Source: a virus
Length of the DNA: 43,397 nt
Virus record (IMG/VR): IMGVR_UViG_3300030118_002379
Coordinates: 1 to 43,397 of that record
Strand: one strand, 5' to 3'
The notes beneath the pieces are model-generated. The model ran no database searches. It was given only the letters and a program-made list of their open reading frames with translations, and was not told where the DNA came from. The translations under genes and the position numbers were made by a program. Below, one piece after another: positions 1-8,008 of this stretch (the stretch's first letter is position 1; the number at the start of each line of letters is the position of its first letter).

Positions 1-430
1 ATACTTCTTGCGTGTCTTCATCCATACGCAACAACGTGTGTATGTGCGTTTGGGTGATATCATGCTTCTCAGACTCTAGTCCATTGTCTTCAAGATACTG
101 TTCAGCGTCTTTCCTAGTTGGGAAATTACCCACTAAGCCTCCACCTTCAGTTCTTTTTTTCCAGACAACATACTCTTCTTTGAAGTGTGCGTTGACTACC
201 ACTAGAGATGAACCGTAGTTTTCACCAGTTACAGTGTTTATGAAGTCGCCTTCTTTAGCTCCTTCTAAATATTCACTGTGGTTTGGATCTACTTCGTGGT
301 TCATTTTTTGAAGTAGTTTTACCCTTGGCACTGAGATATGTTCAGATGAAACATTTTCATTACCTAGTTTTGATCCCTGTTTAACATGAGCTGGGACTTT
401 GCTCGTTACTACACTAATATCGTTTGACAT
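1..430 (-). CDS. Conserved phage protein, 3'-truncated by window edge
   Basis: An open frame on the minus strand starts with ATG at 430 and runs off the left end of the window, so only about 143 N-terminal residues are visible (begins MSNDISVVTSKVPAHVKQ). A strong ribosome site (GGAGGAATAACG) precedes the start. The visible part has a central segment with EYLEGAKEGDFINTVTGENY followed by a VVWKK stretch. It looks soluble, with no membrane segment. I recognise the style of a protein common in podovirus replication arms but cannot assign a function. Some such proteins are annotated as DNA-binding, and that is not demonstrated here. It is the last visible gene of the leftward arm, downstream of a small coiled-coil protein. 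Confidence 0.75.
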   Translation of the reverse strand, partial: MSNDISVVTSKVPAHVKQGSKLGNENVSSEHISVPRVKLLQKMNHEVDPNHSEYLEGAKEGDFINTVTGENYGSSLVVVNAHFKEEYVVWKKRTEGGGLVGNFPTRKDAEQYLEDNGLESEKHDITQTHIHTLLRMDEDTQEV

Positions 431-466
431 CGTTATTCCTCCTTCGTCATTCGTTATTCGTTATTA
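431..466 (-). repeat. Intergenic ACGAATAACG repeats, copy A
   Basis: This short gap between two minus-strand genes holds iterated ACGAATAACGAATGACGA followed by AAGGAGGAATAACG and the next ATG. The 13-mer TAACGAATAACGA recurs in the gap at 2178-2235, also just before an AAGGAG ribosome site. It may be a duplicated leader or a translation-enhancer element. Confidence 0.5.
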
Positions 467-838
467 TTATGTTGACCTAAAGTTAACTTTGGTCAACTCC
501 GTACTTTCAACCCCAGGAATATCATCCCCAAGACTGATAGCTTCCCTATAGGCAGTGGCTGACATACGTTTTTGTAGTAGTTCAAACCTGCCGGTTTTTG
601 CTACGTACTCTTGTAACGCATCCCAGTCATCGACTGTAGGTACAACCTCCTTTTTAAGGGAGAGTGTTCGTCCGCCATTAGATATTTTTTCAAGACCTTC
701 GTCCTGCATTCTAATAGCTATTTGTGCTTCAAGCTCACGCTTTTCTGCATTGTATTCTTTTTCTTGTGCTTTTAGCTCTGTGATACCGTCACGCACGCGA
801 CCGTATTCAGCTAATAAGTCATTTAGTTTCTTTGCCAT
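467..838 (-). CDS. Small coiled-coil hypothetical protein
   Basis: 123 residues, ATG at 838 behind GGAGGTAGGAC. The N-terminal half (about residues 5-55) is charged and Leu/Glu/Lys-rich (LKAQEKEYNAEKRELEAQI) and should form an alpha-helical coiled coil. The C-terminal half contains a conserved-looking WDALQEYVAKTGRFELLQKRM segment. It overlaps the end of the SNF2-type helicase gene by 20 bases, so the two are probably translationally coupled. Small proteins with this layout often sit beside phage replication genes, but I do not recognise a defined family and give no function. No membrane segment or catalytic motif is visible. Confidence 0.75.
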   Translation of the reverse strand: MAKKLNDLLAEYGRVRDGITELKAQEKEYNAEKRELEAQIAIRMQDEGLEKISNGGRTLSLKKEVVPTVDDWDALQEYVAKTGRFELLQKRMSATAYREAISLGDDIPGVESTELTKVNFRST

Positions 839-2177
839 GTCCTACCTCCTGTAATATATGTAGCAAATTTTCCATTCGCCCTAACTTAGTATTAAGTTTT
901 TTATACACTTCGGGCTCCCAAGTGTTTTGTGCTTGTATAAGTATAGTTTCGGTCTTTTGTGTTTGACCAGATCTGTGTATACGTTGGTTGAATTGTTGAA
1001 AGTGTTCAGCATTGTAAGTGGGTGAACACCATATAATTGTATTAGCTTTGGTAAGTGTCAAACCATGGCCTGCTGACTGCGGATGACATAACAGCATTTT
1101 AATATGACCTGCTTGGAATCGTGCGACTATGTCTTTTCTCTTCTCAGCTTTGACCGTACCGTCGATAATTTCATAAGTTACACCTTGTTTTTCTGCTAGT
1201 TTTACTAAAGCATCACGTTCGTGCCGCCAGTTGAATGCTACCAGGGAGTGTGCACGTTGTTCTACAAGAGTCATTACAATGTCATAACGCTCTTGGTGAA
1301 TGAACTGCACTAACTTGTCTTCATCATATACTGCACCTGTAACTAGCTGCAGGAGCTTCTTGACACGGGCTCCTGCATGGACAGCATTAACGGTACCTGT
1401 CTTAGTGTATAAAACAGAATCGTTAGCAAGGAGATTATATTTTTGCTGTATCTGTTTAGACAAGTTAGTGTTGATTGTACGTGTTACATTGTCAGGTAGA
1501 TCTATACACTCTGACAGTGCGTAACGTATGGTTATATCACGCAGTCGAATAGCAACTGCATCTTCAGCATCAGGTTTATCTATCCATTCGTTGGCAAAGC
1601 CATTGAACTTGGGTGTACATACCTGAGATCTGAATTGGAAGAACCTAGCTCCTAGTCGTTCGCCGTCGTCGACTAGGAGTGTTGGGTGCCAGATATCTAG
1701 AATAGTATTACTATTAGGAGTACCAGACATGGCAATCCTATTAGTAAAATGATGGATGATATCTTTGAGATTTTTACTGCGTTTGGCCGTGCGATTTTTA
1801 AAAGCGGTAAACTCATCAATAACGATTGTATTGAATTGCTTACAATATCGTGTGTTTTTACGCAGAAAGTTAACAGCTTCGAAATTAGTGATGACCATAT
1901 CAAAGCTAGTTTCTTTAAATATTTTTTCCCTATTTTTAGCATAAGCTACTCCGTATTTAATATTGGGTTGAAACTTTTTAATGTCTTCCCCCCAAGCCGC
2001 TTCTAATATAGAAAGCGGTGCTAGGACTAAAGTCCTGCCGCCAAGTATAGCATGAGCATCTAGGACCGCACGTGTTTTACCAGTGCCTGGGTCTGAGGTA
2101 ATCATACATTTTGGATTTGCTACTATGAAGTCAGTAGTCTTTTTTTGGTGGTCGTAAGCCACAGGTATATCGTTCAT
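819..2177 (-). CDS. SNF2-type superfamily 2 DNA helicase/translocase
   Basis: 452 residues, ATG at 2177 with AAGGAG upstream. Visible superfamily 2 motifs: a Q-like YDHQ near residue 8, Walker A DPGTGKT at 29-35, motif Ia LVLAPLSIL near 50-58, a DEAH-box equivalent IDEF at 120-123, motif III SGTP at 151-154, and the SNF2-type motif V/VI near 370-410 with GHGLTL and QRIHRSGQ. The family couples ATP hydrolysis to translocation on duplex DNA. The protein is short for the family and lacks accessory chromatin domains, as is usual in phages. It lies directly downstream of a Cas4/RecB-type nuclease and the primase-helicase, which suggests replication-fork or recombination work. Family assignment is firm; the exact role is inferred. 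Confidence 0.93.
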   Translation of the reverse strand: MNDIPVAYDHQKKTTDFIVANPKCMITSDPGTGKTRAVLDAHAILGGRTLVLAPLSILEAAWGEDIKKFQPNIKYGVAYAKNREKIFKETSFDMVITNFEAVNFLRKNTRYCKQFNTIVIDEFTAFKNRTAKRSKNLKDIIHHFTNRIAMSGTPNSNTILDIWHPTLLVDDGERLGARFFQFRSQVCTPKFNGFANEWIDKPDAEDAVAIRLRDITIRYALSECIDLPDNVTRTINTNLSKQIQQKYNLLANDSVLYTKTGTVNAVHAGARVKKLLQLVTGAVYDEDKLVQFIHQERYDIVMTLVEQRAHSLVAFNWRHERDALVKLAEKQGVTYEIIDGTVKAEKRKDIVARFQAGHIKMLLCHPQSAGHGLTLTKANTIIWCSPTYNAEHFQQFNQRIHRSGQTQKTETILIQAQNTWEPEVYKKLNTKLGRMENLLHILQEVGHGKETK

Positions 2178-2235
2178 CGTTACTCCTTAATCGTCAAACG
2201 TTAATTGTTAATCGTTATTCGTTAATACTATTGTA
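2178..2235 (-). repeat. Intergenic ACGAATAACG repeats, copy B
   Basis: This 58-base gap before the SNF2 helicase gene reads, on the minus strand, TAACGAATAACGATTAAC, then a further TTAACG/TTGACGA iteration, and ends in AAGGAGTAACG before ATG. The 13-mer TAACGAATAACGA is shared with the gap at 431-466. Both downstream genes also begin with ACGATAT close after the start codon. Confidence 0.5.
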
Positions 2236-2991
2236 TCACGTCTCTGCCCATTCGCAAACTGGGTAATCACCCTTTCCGTATGAGCACCATTTACAGTTAT
2301 ATGTAGATGGATTTGGTGGGAATTTAGTTGCAGTAGTCATCGCTATTGCTCTGTCGTGCAACTTGGGCATGAAAGCCATAGCCTCATCCCGTGTATAAAC
2401 TTGTTCTAGTGTTGTGCCGTGATCAAGATACCATATTTCAGTCTTAGCAATTTGTAAGTCTGGGTATCTAAAGAAACTACCGATTGCGTAAACAAGTGCT
2501 TGTTGGCTGTGAGGAATCTCATTGCCAAAAGCTTTACCTGTTTTGTAATCAATAACTCTTGCTGATGTTTCTGTTTCGTGTACGAAAGCATCCAGCTTGA
2601 TACGGCCCCACACGTTTGGGGCTAACCAACCACAAGGTTCCCAACTTCTGGTAAACCCCCAATCACCCTCAAGTTCTACTTTAGCATCTACAAACAGTTC
2701 GCGAAGATTTTTAAACTGCGATGTAAATTTCTTGAGGGTGTCGGGCAGTTCACCTAACGCACCTGCTACATAGTCTTCAGCTTGCTTGTGGATTTCCGTG
2801 CCGCGTGCAGCCGCTGGCCCGAAGTCCTCTTGCACTTTTTTAACTTTAGCTATGTAGGAGCGATAAGCACATGATTCGAAAGTTTTTAGGGTAGAGTATG
2901 ACCAGGCTGGTATATAGCCTAACTCTATGTCCTCCGTGACCTCAACCGTTGAGATTAGGTCTGGACGCTTGGATTGTGTTAGATTCTTCAT
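2236..2991 (-). CDS. Cas4/RecB-type PD-(D/E)XK nuclease with Fe-S cysteines
   Basis: 251 residues. It shows the RecB-family nuclease pattern: GTEIH near residue 65, a GRIKLDAF strand carrying a metal-binding Asp, VIDYKTGK (the D-x-K core), then a QALVYAIG helix. One Cys near residue 37 (ESCAYR) and three at the C-terminus (CKWC and VCEW, near 234-248) match the four-cysteine arrangement that binds a 4Fe-4S cluster in Cas4 and AddB nucleases. There is no CRISPR array in the window, so this is most likely a phage recombination or end-processing exonuclease. The start at 2991 lies 50 bases inside the primase-helicase gene, with AGGA seven bases upstream. Confidence 0.9.
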   Translation of the reverse strand: MKNLTQSKRPDLISTVEVTEDIELGYIPAWSYSTLKTFESCAYRSYIAKVKKVQEDFGPAAARGTEIHKQAEDYVAGALGELPDTLKKFTSQFKNLRELFVDAKVELEGDWGFTRSWEPCGWLAPNVWGRIKLDAFVHETETSARVIDYKTGKAFGNEIPHSQQALVYAIGSFFRYPDLQIAKTEIWYLDHGTTLEQVYTRDEAMAFMPKLHDRAIAMTTATKFPPNPSTYNCKWCSYGKGDYPVCEWAET

Positions 2992-5428
2992 CTATTAGTC
3001 CTAAGTCCCTTTCATCGAAATGCTGTTCGATTAAATCCTTTCGCACATTATTATCTATTTTCCATGTCAATACAACTCCCCGGGGGATGCCAGCTGCACG
3101 ATCTTTGCTGATGCGTTTACGTGCGGTCTTTATACTGAGCCTGGACATCCGTTTAGCAAACTCACGTTGTGAGATGGTGTTACGGCTGTCCGTCATTGCA
3201 TCATGTACAACTTTGAAATGAGCAAGTGGTATGATTTGTTCGTTAGACGATTGTGCTAACCACTCTTTTACATACCTTTGTGCCGTGCTTATACCACCGG
3301 CGTCAAAGGTGTTTGTGAGTGGAATATCTAATATTTCAGTAAAGTATTCTAAGTTGCGTGTGCGTATTGCATTTGCAAACTCTTCAAGAACTGACATAGA
3401 TACTTCTTTCATTTCTTTCTTAGCATCATTTTCTAGTGCAGTATGAGCCATGCGTGCATCGACCTGGAACTTGTCCAGGATCCCTGACACGATATACAAC
3501 TCTTTATCTAACAGATCTAGGTTGTCTATTAGGTCTTTATGTTCTACTTCTAGTTTCGTTTCTTGTCGTGGGGCTACGTTGTACCTTCTGTCCGAATCTT
3601 CAATCTTAACTGCATCTGCTCTGTTAGTTAGAAATATAAAGTTCGTGTAAGAAGGCAGCTCAATCTGGTTGGTACGCATGGCTCTGATTGTTAAAGTTGG
3701 TTCTGTAATTTGATGTTTCAACTTGTCGGCCATGCGACCAACTGAGCCAGAGTCAGCCATACGGAACTCATCTACAACTAAGAACATTGCTGTACGCATA
3801 TAAAGGTTGAACTGTTCTTCTATGTTTTCTAAAGAACGCATTGGTGTTTGTTGTTCACCGAACAAAGGCTTGAGTATTTTATGTACAAACAAACCTTTAC
3901 CTGTACCAGGCACGCCCGTAAATATCCACGCTGTCATTGCTTTGCGTTTGTTTTGATATATGTAAGCTAACCAATTAACAAAGTGTTCAAACTCAGGTTT
4001 GCCGTCGCCAAGTATATGCATAACTAATTTATAAAAGTTGGGTGCAACATTCTTGATTTCGATGGCACTGCCGTACGAAAGTTCTTTTACGTTCTTTTCG
4101 GGCTGCAGCATGTAAGCTGTACGTCGAAATAAATTTACGCTATAAGGGACTGTGTCCAAGTTAATGCCTTCGTTGCTACTCGGATCAAAAACAACCCTAG
4201 CATCTGGAACGTAATCCATGGTAGGACGACCATGAGACTTAAGAAAATCATTAAGGCTGTTTTTATTGGTGGGCGTGAGTGGGTAATCTTCACTAAATTG
4301 TTGTTTGGTTTCATCGTATACTCCGTTGTAAAAAGTGTCTGTGTAAAAATCACGTAAGACGACTGGTTTCTTTTTTGTGTCTGCATCTATTTTATCTGCG
4401 AACATCTCAAATATATTGCGATAGAAATCTGCATCTGCTTTTTCTATCTCCCAAATAGGTTCTCCTTTGAAGTTGTACATGTAATGCGGGTTGGTTAATA
4501 AGAAGTAATAACCTCCGCTGTCGCCTCCGTTTACGTTGCAGTTAACGTAGGGCTCTGATACACGCGTAACTTCTATGGTCATTTTGTCTGGGTTTTGTAA
4601 CACTTCGTGCGACTCACCAGCAACATTGACCGTGGATAACTTACCAGTTCTTTTAGGAAGGTTGTTTTTCTTCCTAAGATTATCTTTAATCTGCAAACCA
4701 AGTGCATGAACCTTTTCAGGATTTACACCAATTAAAGATGAGGAGATATTAAGAACGGCTGATCCACGGTCAACCTTGACAAATCTACCATTTGGATATG
4801 GGTCTTTAACACCAATAAATTTAGGTGGTGCTATGTAAATTAGTTTGCTGTTATCTGCCACAGATGGATCTAACACGCACGAAAGACTTTGGCCGTTGGC
4901 CGATAAAGTAATCTGTTCTGCAAGAAACTCACACTCGTAGTTTAAGTTACGTAAGAAATCTTTTAGAGTTCGTGGGTGTACAGGCATGTCCATTAGAAAG
5001 AAAAGATGTAACGAAATCGTATCTTTTTTAATACCTAAAGAAGCACTGGCTTGTACTATGTACGAACAATCGTGAAAGATATCTGGTAACTGAAGCACGA
5101 TACGATCGGCCATGGTTTGTAAGTCATCCCCCGGAGTTGCACGCAACCCGTCTATATCAAGAACTAGTAGTTCAGTTGATGCTGTTCGGTCGGACATAAA
5201 AGCCCTGGGCTCATCTTTGAGTGGACGTTTTAAGGGCCCTTTGTGCATACACGCACCTGACTGTGCTGCGGCACATAATGCACGAAACATCTTATTTAGT
5301 CCCTTTGCATCAATAGAAATATCTTCTTCTGATGATGTAAAGTTTTTTACTAGTGGATATGGCTTAGTGCCGTTTTTGGTTATTTCTTTGGCTAAAGGTT
5401 TTTTAGCTTCTAAAAATACAATTTTCAT
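2942..5428 (-). CDS. Primase-polymerase fused to D5-type helicase
   Basis: 828 residues. The N-terminal third looks like an archaeo-eukaryotic-type primase: LLVLDIDG near residue 90 supplies the D-x-D metal site and SLHLFFLM near 137 the s-x-H motif. The C-terminal half is a superfamily 3/D5-like ATPase: Walker A GVPGTGKG near 503-511, Walker B MFLVVDEF near 550, and sensor-like NFIFLTNRADA near 600 (resembling DUF5906 helicases). Such fusions make primers and unwind DNA at the fork. The gene overlaps the CsrA-like gene by ATGA and the nuclease by 50 bases. Together with the family A polymerase it forms the core replisome. Helicase assignment is firm; primase assignment rests on two motifs. 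Confidence 0.9.
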   Translation of the reverse strand: MKIVFLEAKKPLAKEITKNGTKPYPLVKNFTSSEEDISIDAKGLNKMFRALCAAAQSGACMHKGPLKRPLKDEPRAFMSDRTASTELLVLDIDGLRATPGDDLQTMADRIVLQLPDIFHDCSYIVQASASLGIKKDTISLHLFFLMDMPVHPRTLKDFLRNLNYECEFLAEQITLSANGQSLSCVLDPSVADNSKLIYIAPPKFIGVKDPYPNGRFVKVDRGSAVLNISSSLIGVNPEKVHALGLQIKDNLRKKNNLPKRTGKLSTVNVAGESHEVLQNPDKMTIEVTRVSEPYVNCNVNGGDSGGYYFLLTNPHYMYNFKGEPIWEIEKADADFYRNIFEMFADKIDADTKKKPVVLRDFYTDTFYNGVYDETKQQFSEDYPLTPTNKNSLNDFLKSHGRPTMDYVPDARVVFDPSSNEGINLDTVPYSVNLFRRTAYMLQPEKNVKELSYGSAIEIKNVAPNFYKLVMHILGDGKPEFEHFVNWLAYIYQNKRKAMTAWIFTGVPGTGKGLFVHKILKPLFGEQQTPMRSLENIEEQFNLYMRTAMFLVVDEFRMADSGSVGRMADKLKHQITEPTLTIRAMRTNQIELPSYTNFIFLTNRADAVKIEDSDRRYNVAPRQETKLEVEHKDLIDNLDLLDKELYIVSGILDKFQVDARMAHTALENDAKKEMKEVSMSVLEEFANAIRTRNLEYFTEILDIPLTNTFDAGGISTAQRYVKEWLAQSSNEQIIPLAHFKVVHDAMTDSRNTISQREFAKRMSRLSIKTARKRISKDRAAGIPRGVVLTWKIDNNVRKDLIEQHFDERDLGLIDEESNTIQASRPNLNG

Positions 5429-5619
5429 TTTCTCTCCTTGATTTTATAAACCTCTTCTCTATCTATACGGACAGTTGAGTCCGCTTCGAACGCTAGTTTG
5501 CATGAGCGTTGAGAAATGTTGGTAACCGTGATCGTGCACATTTCGCCACCAGGCGTGTAAACTTTTACACGATCACCAACCTTTCTTGTTAAGATGAGGT
5601 TTGATTTTTTACTTGTCAT
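5425..5619 (-). CDS. csrA-like: CsrA-like RNA-binding regulator
   Basis: 64 residues. Residues 8-15 (LILTRKVG) match the beta-1 signature of CsrA/RsmA, and RIDREEVYKIKE at 51-62 matches the conserved V-H-R-E-E-I-Y segment, including the Arg (here R54) that contacts RNA in the family. The middle strand ITVTNISQRSCKLAFEA aligns with the CsrA beta-3/beta-4 region. There is a six-residue extension before the usual start and a short PGG insertion where beta-2 ends. CsrA dimers bind GGA in hairpin loops near ribosome sites and change translation or mRNA stability. The gene is squeezed between polymerase (overlap 11 bases) and primase-helicase (ATGA overlap), so it is expressed with the replication genes. 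Confidence 0.85.
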   Translation of the reverse strand: MTSKKSNLILTRKVGDRVKVYTPGGEMCTITVTNISQRSCKLAFEADSTVRIDREEVYKIKERK

Positions 5620-7405
5620 AAACTTGGCTTACGCCTCCCTCTGCATCAAGTGGTAAGTCTGTACACCAACTTGGTGGAGTTTTCATAATGTCTAGTATCT
5701 TATCCATTGTAACATCTGAATCAACTTTAGAACCTAATGCAATGATTTCATCGTGAACTTGTAAGACAACATCAACTTCTGGGAGTGCGTGTACCTCTAA
5801 CATCTGGTCAGTAATAACAACACGGGCAAGTGCTTGTATTACGTTTTCTGCTAGTCGGGGACCGTATGTACGCACCATACCTTTTTGGGTTGTGTATAGA
5901 AATTCACCACCTATATAACGTAAGTCAGGATAATAAAGTGACATACCATTAGGCAACTCAAGTCGTTGCGGTCCAACTGTTAGCGGCCCATAAGTAACAC
6001 CATAATCTCTAGGTGAAATCATATTGAACAACAAGTCTTTCATTCGTGCCCATAGTATGGGAATGTTGGAATAGGTACCACGGTATTGTTGTACAATCTG
6101 GGCAGCTGTGCTGTCCGTAACATCAACTGAAGGTGAACCTGTCTTGAGCGTGTCTTGGAACTTTGCATGTCCCATGCCGTACCCCAGCCCCAGGACTGCT
6201 GTTTTGCCGACATATCTTTCTAACTTATCTTCTTTGGTGATTGGTCTACCGTACACTTGTGAAGCAAATTCACAGTAGACATCACGACCATTTTCAAAGG
6301 CATCAATAAGTTCGTGCTCCTTTGCCAGCCAAGCAAGCATGCGTGCTTCGATGTTAGACAGGTCAGCAATAAACAATCGTTGGCCTTGAGGGGCTTTGAT
6401 TGCCGTACGTAGTTTTGACCCGCGTGGTAGGTTTTGTAAGTTGATTTTATCTGAGCCACCGAACCTGCCTGTATGTGCGGCGTAATATCTGAGTGGGACA
6501 CCAAAGCTGCCGTCAGGGTTGCACGAATCAATGAACCTTTGTGCTCTGGTCTCGTCGATACGTGACTTAACGACTTCCCTGGCTTCCCAGATGCACGAAT
6601 GCTCTGGATACATATTGCACATTTGTAAATACGCAGGGTCATTTTTACCAAATGCAGGTATTTGTTTACCCGTAGTTGGACTTTTTTTCGTGGGTATTGT
6701 AATGCCCAGGCTCTCCAGGTGTGCCGCAAACTTTTGCTGTGACGCAAGAACTTCGCGTGTTACACCCGATGAGCTGATGGCATCTTCTGCACGTTTTGCC
6801 ATATCTTCTTTATATTGCAACAACATAGGTTGATCCAATAGAAGTTTTGGCTCTACGAACATCCGTGTAGTTAAGTCAATCAAGTCAAGTTCTGACTTGG
6901 GAAACTTAGCTACGTAGGACTGAAAGAGTGCATACGTTAGATCCACATCTTGGATGCAGTACGAACCAATTTGTTCGTCTAGCTCTGGGTCAAGGTCGCG
7001 TATGCCTTTGGCATTTGCAAGTTCTTCTCCCTTACGCATTGCATCGTCGGACGGGAATTCACGCACGACACAGTCTTTCAGCCTAGCGGACACATTAGGG
7101 TACAAACCTCTGCTCATTGCAGCTGTATCATAATAATACAGTGGGTTGTATCCGTAGTGCCTCGTAAGAATGAAGGCATCAAACAGAGTATTGTGGCAAA
7201 CCAAAGCGGTCTCACCCCAATCAATCGCAGCTAAGATATCGTCTACCTCATCAGCGCTGTACCATTCGGTATCTCCGTCGTCAACTTTCAGTCCTACACC
7301 CCAAACTTTAAAGTCTTCGTGATTTATATATTGTGCTGTGGACATTTTAGTCAAAGTAAAATTAGTATCGTAATAAGTTTCAAAGTCTAAATATAAGTTC
7401 TTCAT
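5609..7405 (-). CDS. polA-like: DNA polymerase, family A, with 3'-5' exonuclease
   Basis: 598 residues from the ATG at 7405, which has GGAG six bases upstream and overlaps the previous stop as ATGA; a second ATG four codons earlier lacks such a site. Exonuclease motifs: Exo I D7-F-E9, Exo II HNTLFD near 78, Exo III YCIQDVDL near 150. Polymerase motifs: A DLSNIEAR near 347, B KTAVLGLGYGMG near 405, and C VLQVHDE near 549. There is no 5'-3' nuclease domain. The size and layout fit phage T7-like family A replicative polymerases. It precedes the CsrA-like and primase-helicase genes in one operon. Confidence 0.95.
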   Translation of the reverse strand: MKNLYLDFETYYDTNFTLTKMSTAQYINHEDFKVWGVGLKVDDGDTEWYSADEVDDILAAIDWGETALVCHNTLFDAFILTRHYGYNPLYYYDTAAMSRGLYPNVSARLKDCVVREFPSDDAMRKGEELANAKGIRDLDPELDEQIGSYCIQDVDLTYALFQSYVAKFPKSELDLIDLTTRMFVEPKLLLDQPMLLQYKEDMAKRAEDAISSSGVTREVLASQQKFAAHLESLGITIPTKKSPTTGKQIPAFGKNDPAYLQMCNMYPEHSCIWEAREVVKSRIDETRAQRFIDSCNPDGSFGVPLRYYAAHTGRFGGSDKINLQNLPRGSKLRTAIKAPQGQRLFIADLSNIEARMLAWLAKEHELIDAFENGRDVYCEFASQVYGRPITKEDKLERYVGKTAVLGLGYGMGHAKFQDTLKTGSPSVDVTDSTAAQIVQQYRGTYSNIPILWARMKDLLFNMISPRDYGVTYGPLTVGPQRLELPNGMSLYYPDLRYIGGEFLYTTQKGMVRTYGPRLAENVIQALARVVITDQMLEVHALPEVDVVLQVHDEIIALGSKVDSDVTMDKILDIMKTPPSWCTDLPLDAEGGVSQVYDK

Positions 7406-7599
7406 TTGATACTCCATTCTTTGATGAATTTTTCTGCTACTAAACCTTTTTTAGCAAGCAACCTAACGTCTTCCCACGCTTCTTCAATCTTATCAGCGGG
7501 TCCAAATTTACTTGGTGTAGACCTGTGGGCCCATTCAACGTTTTCTGTGACCCATTCAACAAGGTCATCAATTAAATGTATTTTGTCGGCTATGTTCAT
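7402..7599 (-). CDS. Small hypothetical protein
   Basis: 65 residues, ATG at 7599 behind GGGAGCAATC. It reads as a soluble, mostly helical protein with a Trp-rich first half (LVEWVTENVEWAHR) and WEDVRLLAKKG near the end. It overlaps a 35-residue gene upstream and the polymerase gene downstream, both by ATGA, so all three are probably translationally coupled. I do not recognise the family. The consistent frame, ribosome site and overlaps support a real gene. Confidence 0.7.
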   Translation of the reverse strand: MNIADKIHLIDDLVEWVTENVEWAHRSTPSKFGPADKIEEAWEDVRLLAKKGLVAEKFIKEWSIK

Positions 7600-7703
7600 G
7601 ATTGCTCCCTTGTTTCTTTTTGCTCTTTCATGTGGTTAATAATTTCAATTAACAAATCATCAAAGTCATCAACATGATACTTGTCTAATAATTCTTCAAT
7701 CAT
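7596..7703 (-). CDS. 35-residue hypothetical protein
   Basis: A short open frame begins with ATG at 7703 behind a near-perfect ribosome site (AAGGAGGAAC). It overlaps its neighbours on both sides by ATGA. The product (MIEELLDKYHVDDFDDLLIE onward, ending KETREQS) is very acidic in its first two thirds and probably forms a single helix. The strong ribosome site and exact coupling make a real gene likely despite its length. Function unknown. Confidence 0.65.
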   Translation of the reverse strand: MIEELLDKYHVDDFDDLLIEIINHMKEQKETREQS

Positions 7704-7912
7704 AGTTCCTCCTTGAACTTTTGCATTTTTGTACACCACTCTTGATATTCTGAACGCTTTGCACGTTCCCAACCTATTTGCTTACTGGTGTACATATTGT
7801 AAGCAACAGATAATTTGACATACTTCCATTGTATGTAAGGTAAGTCGTCTGGATTATTGTATGTATATGGATGAATCGGATTACGTTTCACATACACATG
7901 AGATGGGGGCAT
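7700..7912 (-). CDS. Small hypothetical protein
   Basis: 70 residues from ATG at 7912, chosen because AAGGAG lies seven bases upstream; a TTG nine codons earlier would place that ribosome site inside the coding sequence. The product is rich in Tyr, Pro and Lys at the start (MPPSHVYVKRNPIHPYTY) and ends in a charged helix. It is the first gene of the segment left of the plus-strand insert at 8009, so it may start a separate minus-strand transcript from the divergent region 7913-8008. No known family recognised. Confidence 0.7.
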   Translation of the reverse strand: MPPSHVYVKRNPIHPYTYNNPDDLPYIQWKYVKLSVAYNMYTSKQIGWERAKRSEYQEWCTKMQKFKEEL

Positions 7913-7932
7913 TGAATTACTCCTTAATTTGT

Positions 7933-7961
7933 TTGACAAAACTCCTTTTTGTCTTTATGAC
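7933..7961 (+). promoter_or_regulatory. Sigma70-type promoter for the 8009 gene
   Basis: TTGACA, a perfect -35 box, lies at 7933-7938, and TATGAC (four of six matches to TATAAT) at 7956-7961 after a 17-base spacer. Transcription would start near 7968, at the edge of the dyad, about 41 bases before the ATG at 8009. This is the best -35 box seen in the window. Confidence 0.65.
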
Positions 7962-7967
7962 TATAGA

Positions 7968-7990
7968 TATTACATCATGGTGATGTAATA
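7968..7990. promoter_or_regulatory. 10-bp perfect dyad between divergent genes
   Basis: TATTACATCA (7968-7977) and TGATGTAATA (7981-7990) are perfect inverted repeats around TGG. The dyad starts at the predicted plus-strand transcription start and ends just before the ribosome site AGGAGACC. On DNA it could be an operator for both divergent transcripts. On RNA it would be a 5'-terminal stem-loop that could stabilise the mRNA. Confidence 0.65.
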
Positions 7991-8008
7991 CACAAATAGG
8001 AGACCATT

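Noticed and set aside
2236-2991. Cas4 as part of a CRISPR system
   Set aside because: No repeats, Cas1 or Cas2 nearby; the replication-arm context points to a phage nuclease.
7913-7939. TTG start at 7939 for the 7700 gene
   Set aside because: The AAGGAG ribosome site would then be inside the gene; ATG at 7912 is correctly spaced from it.
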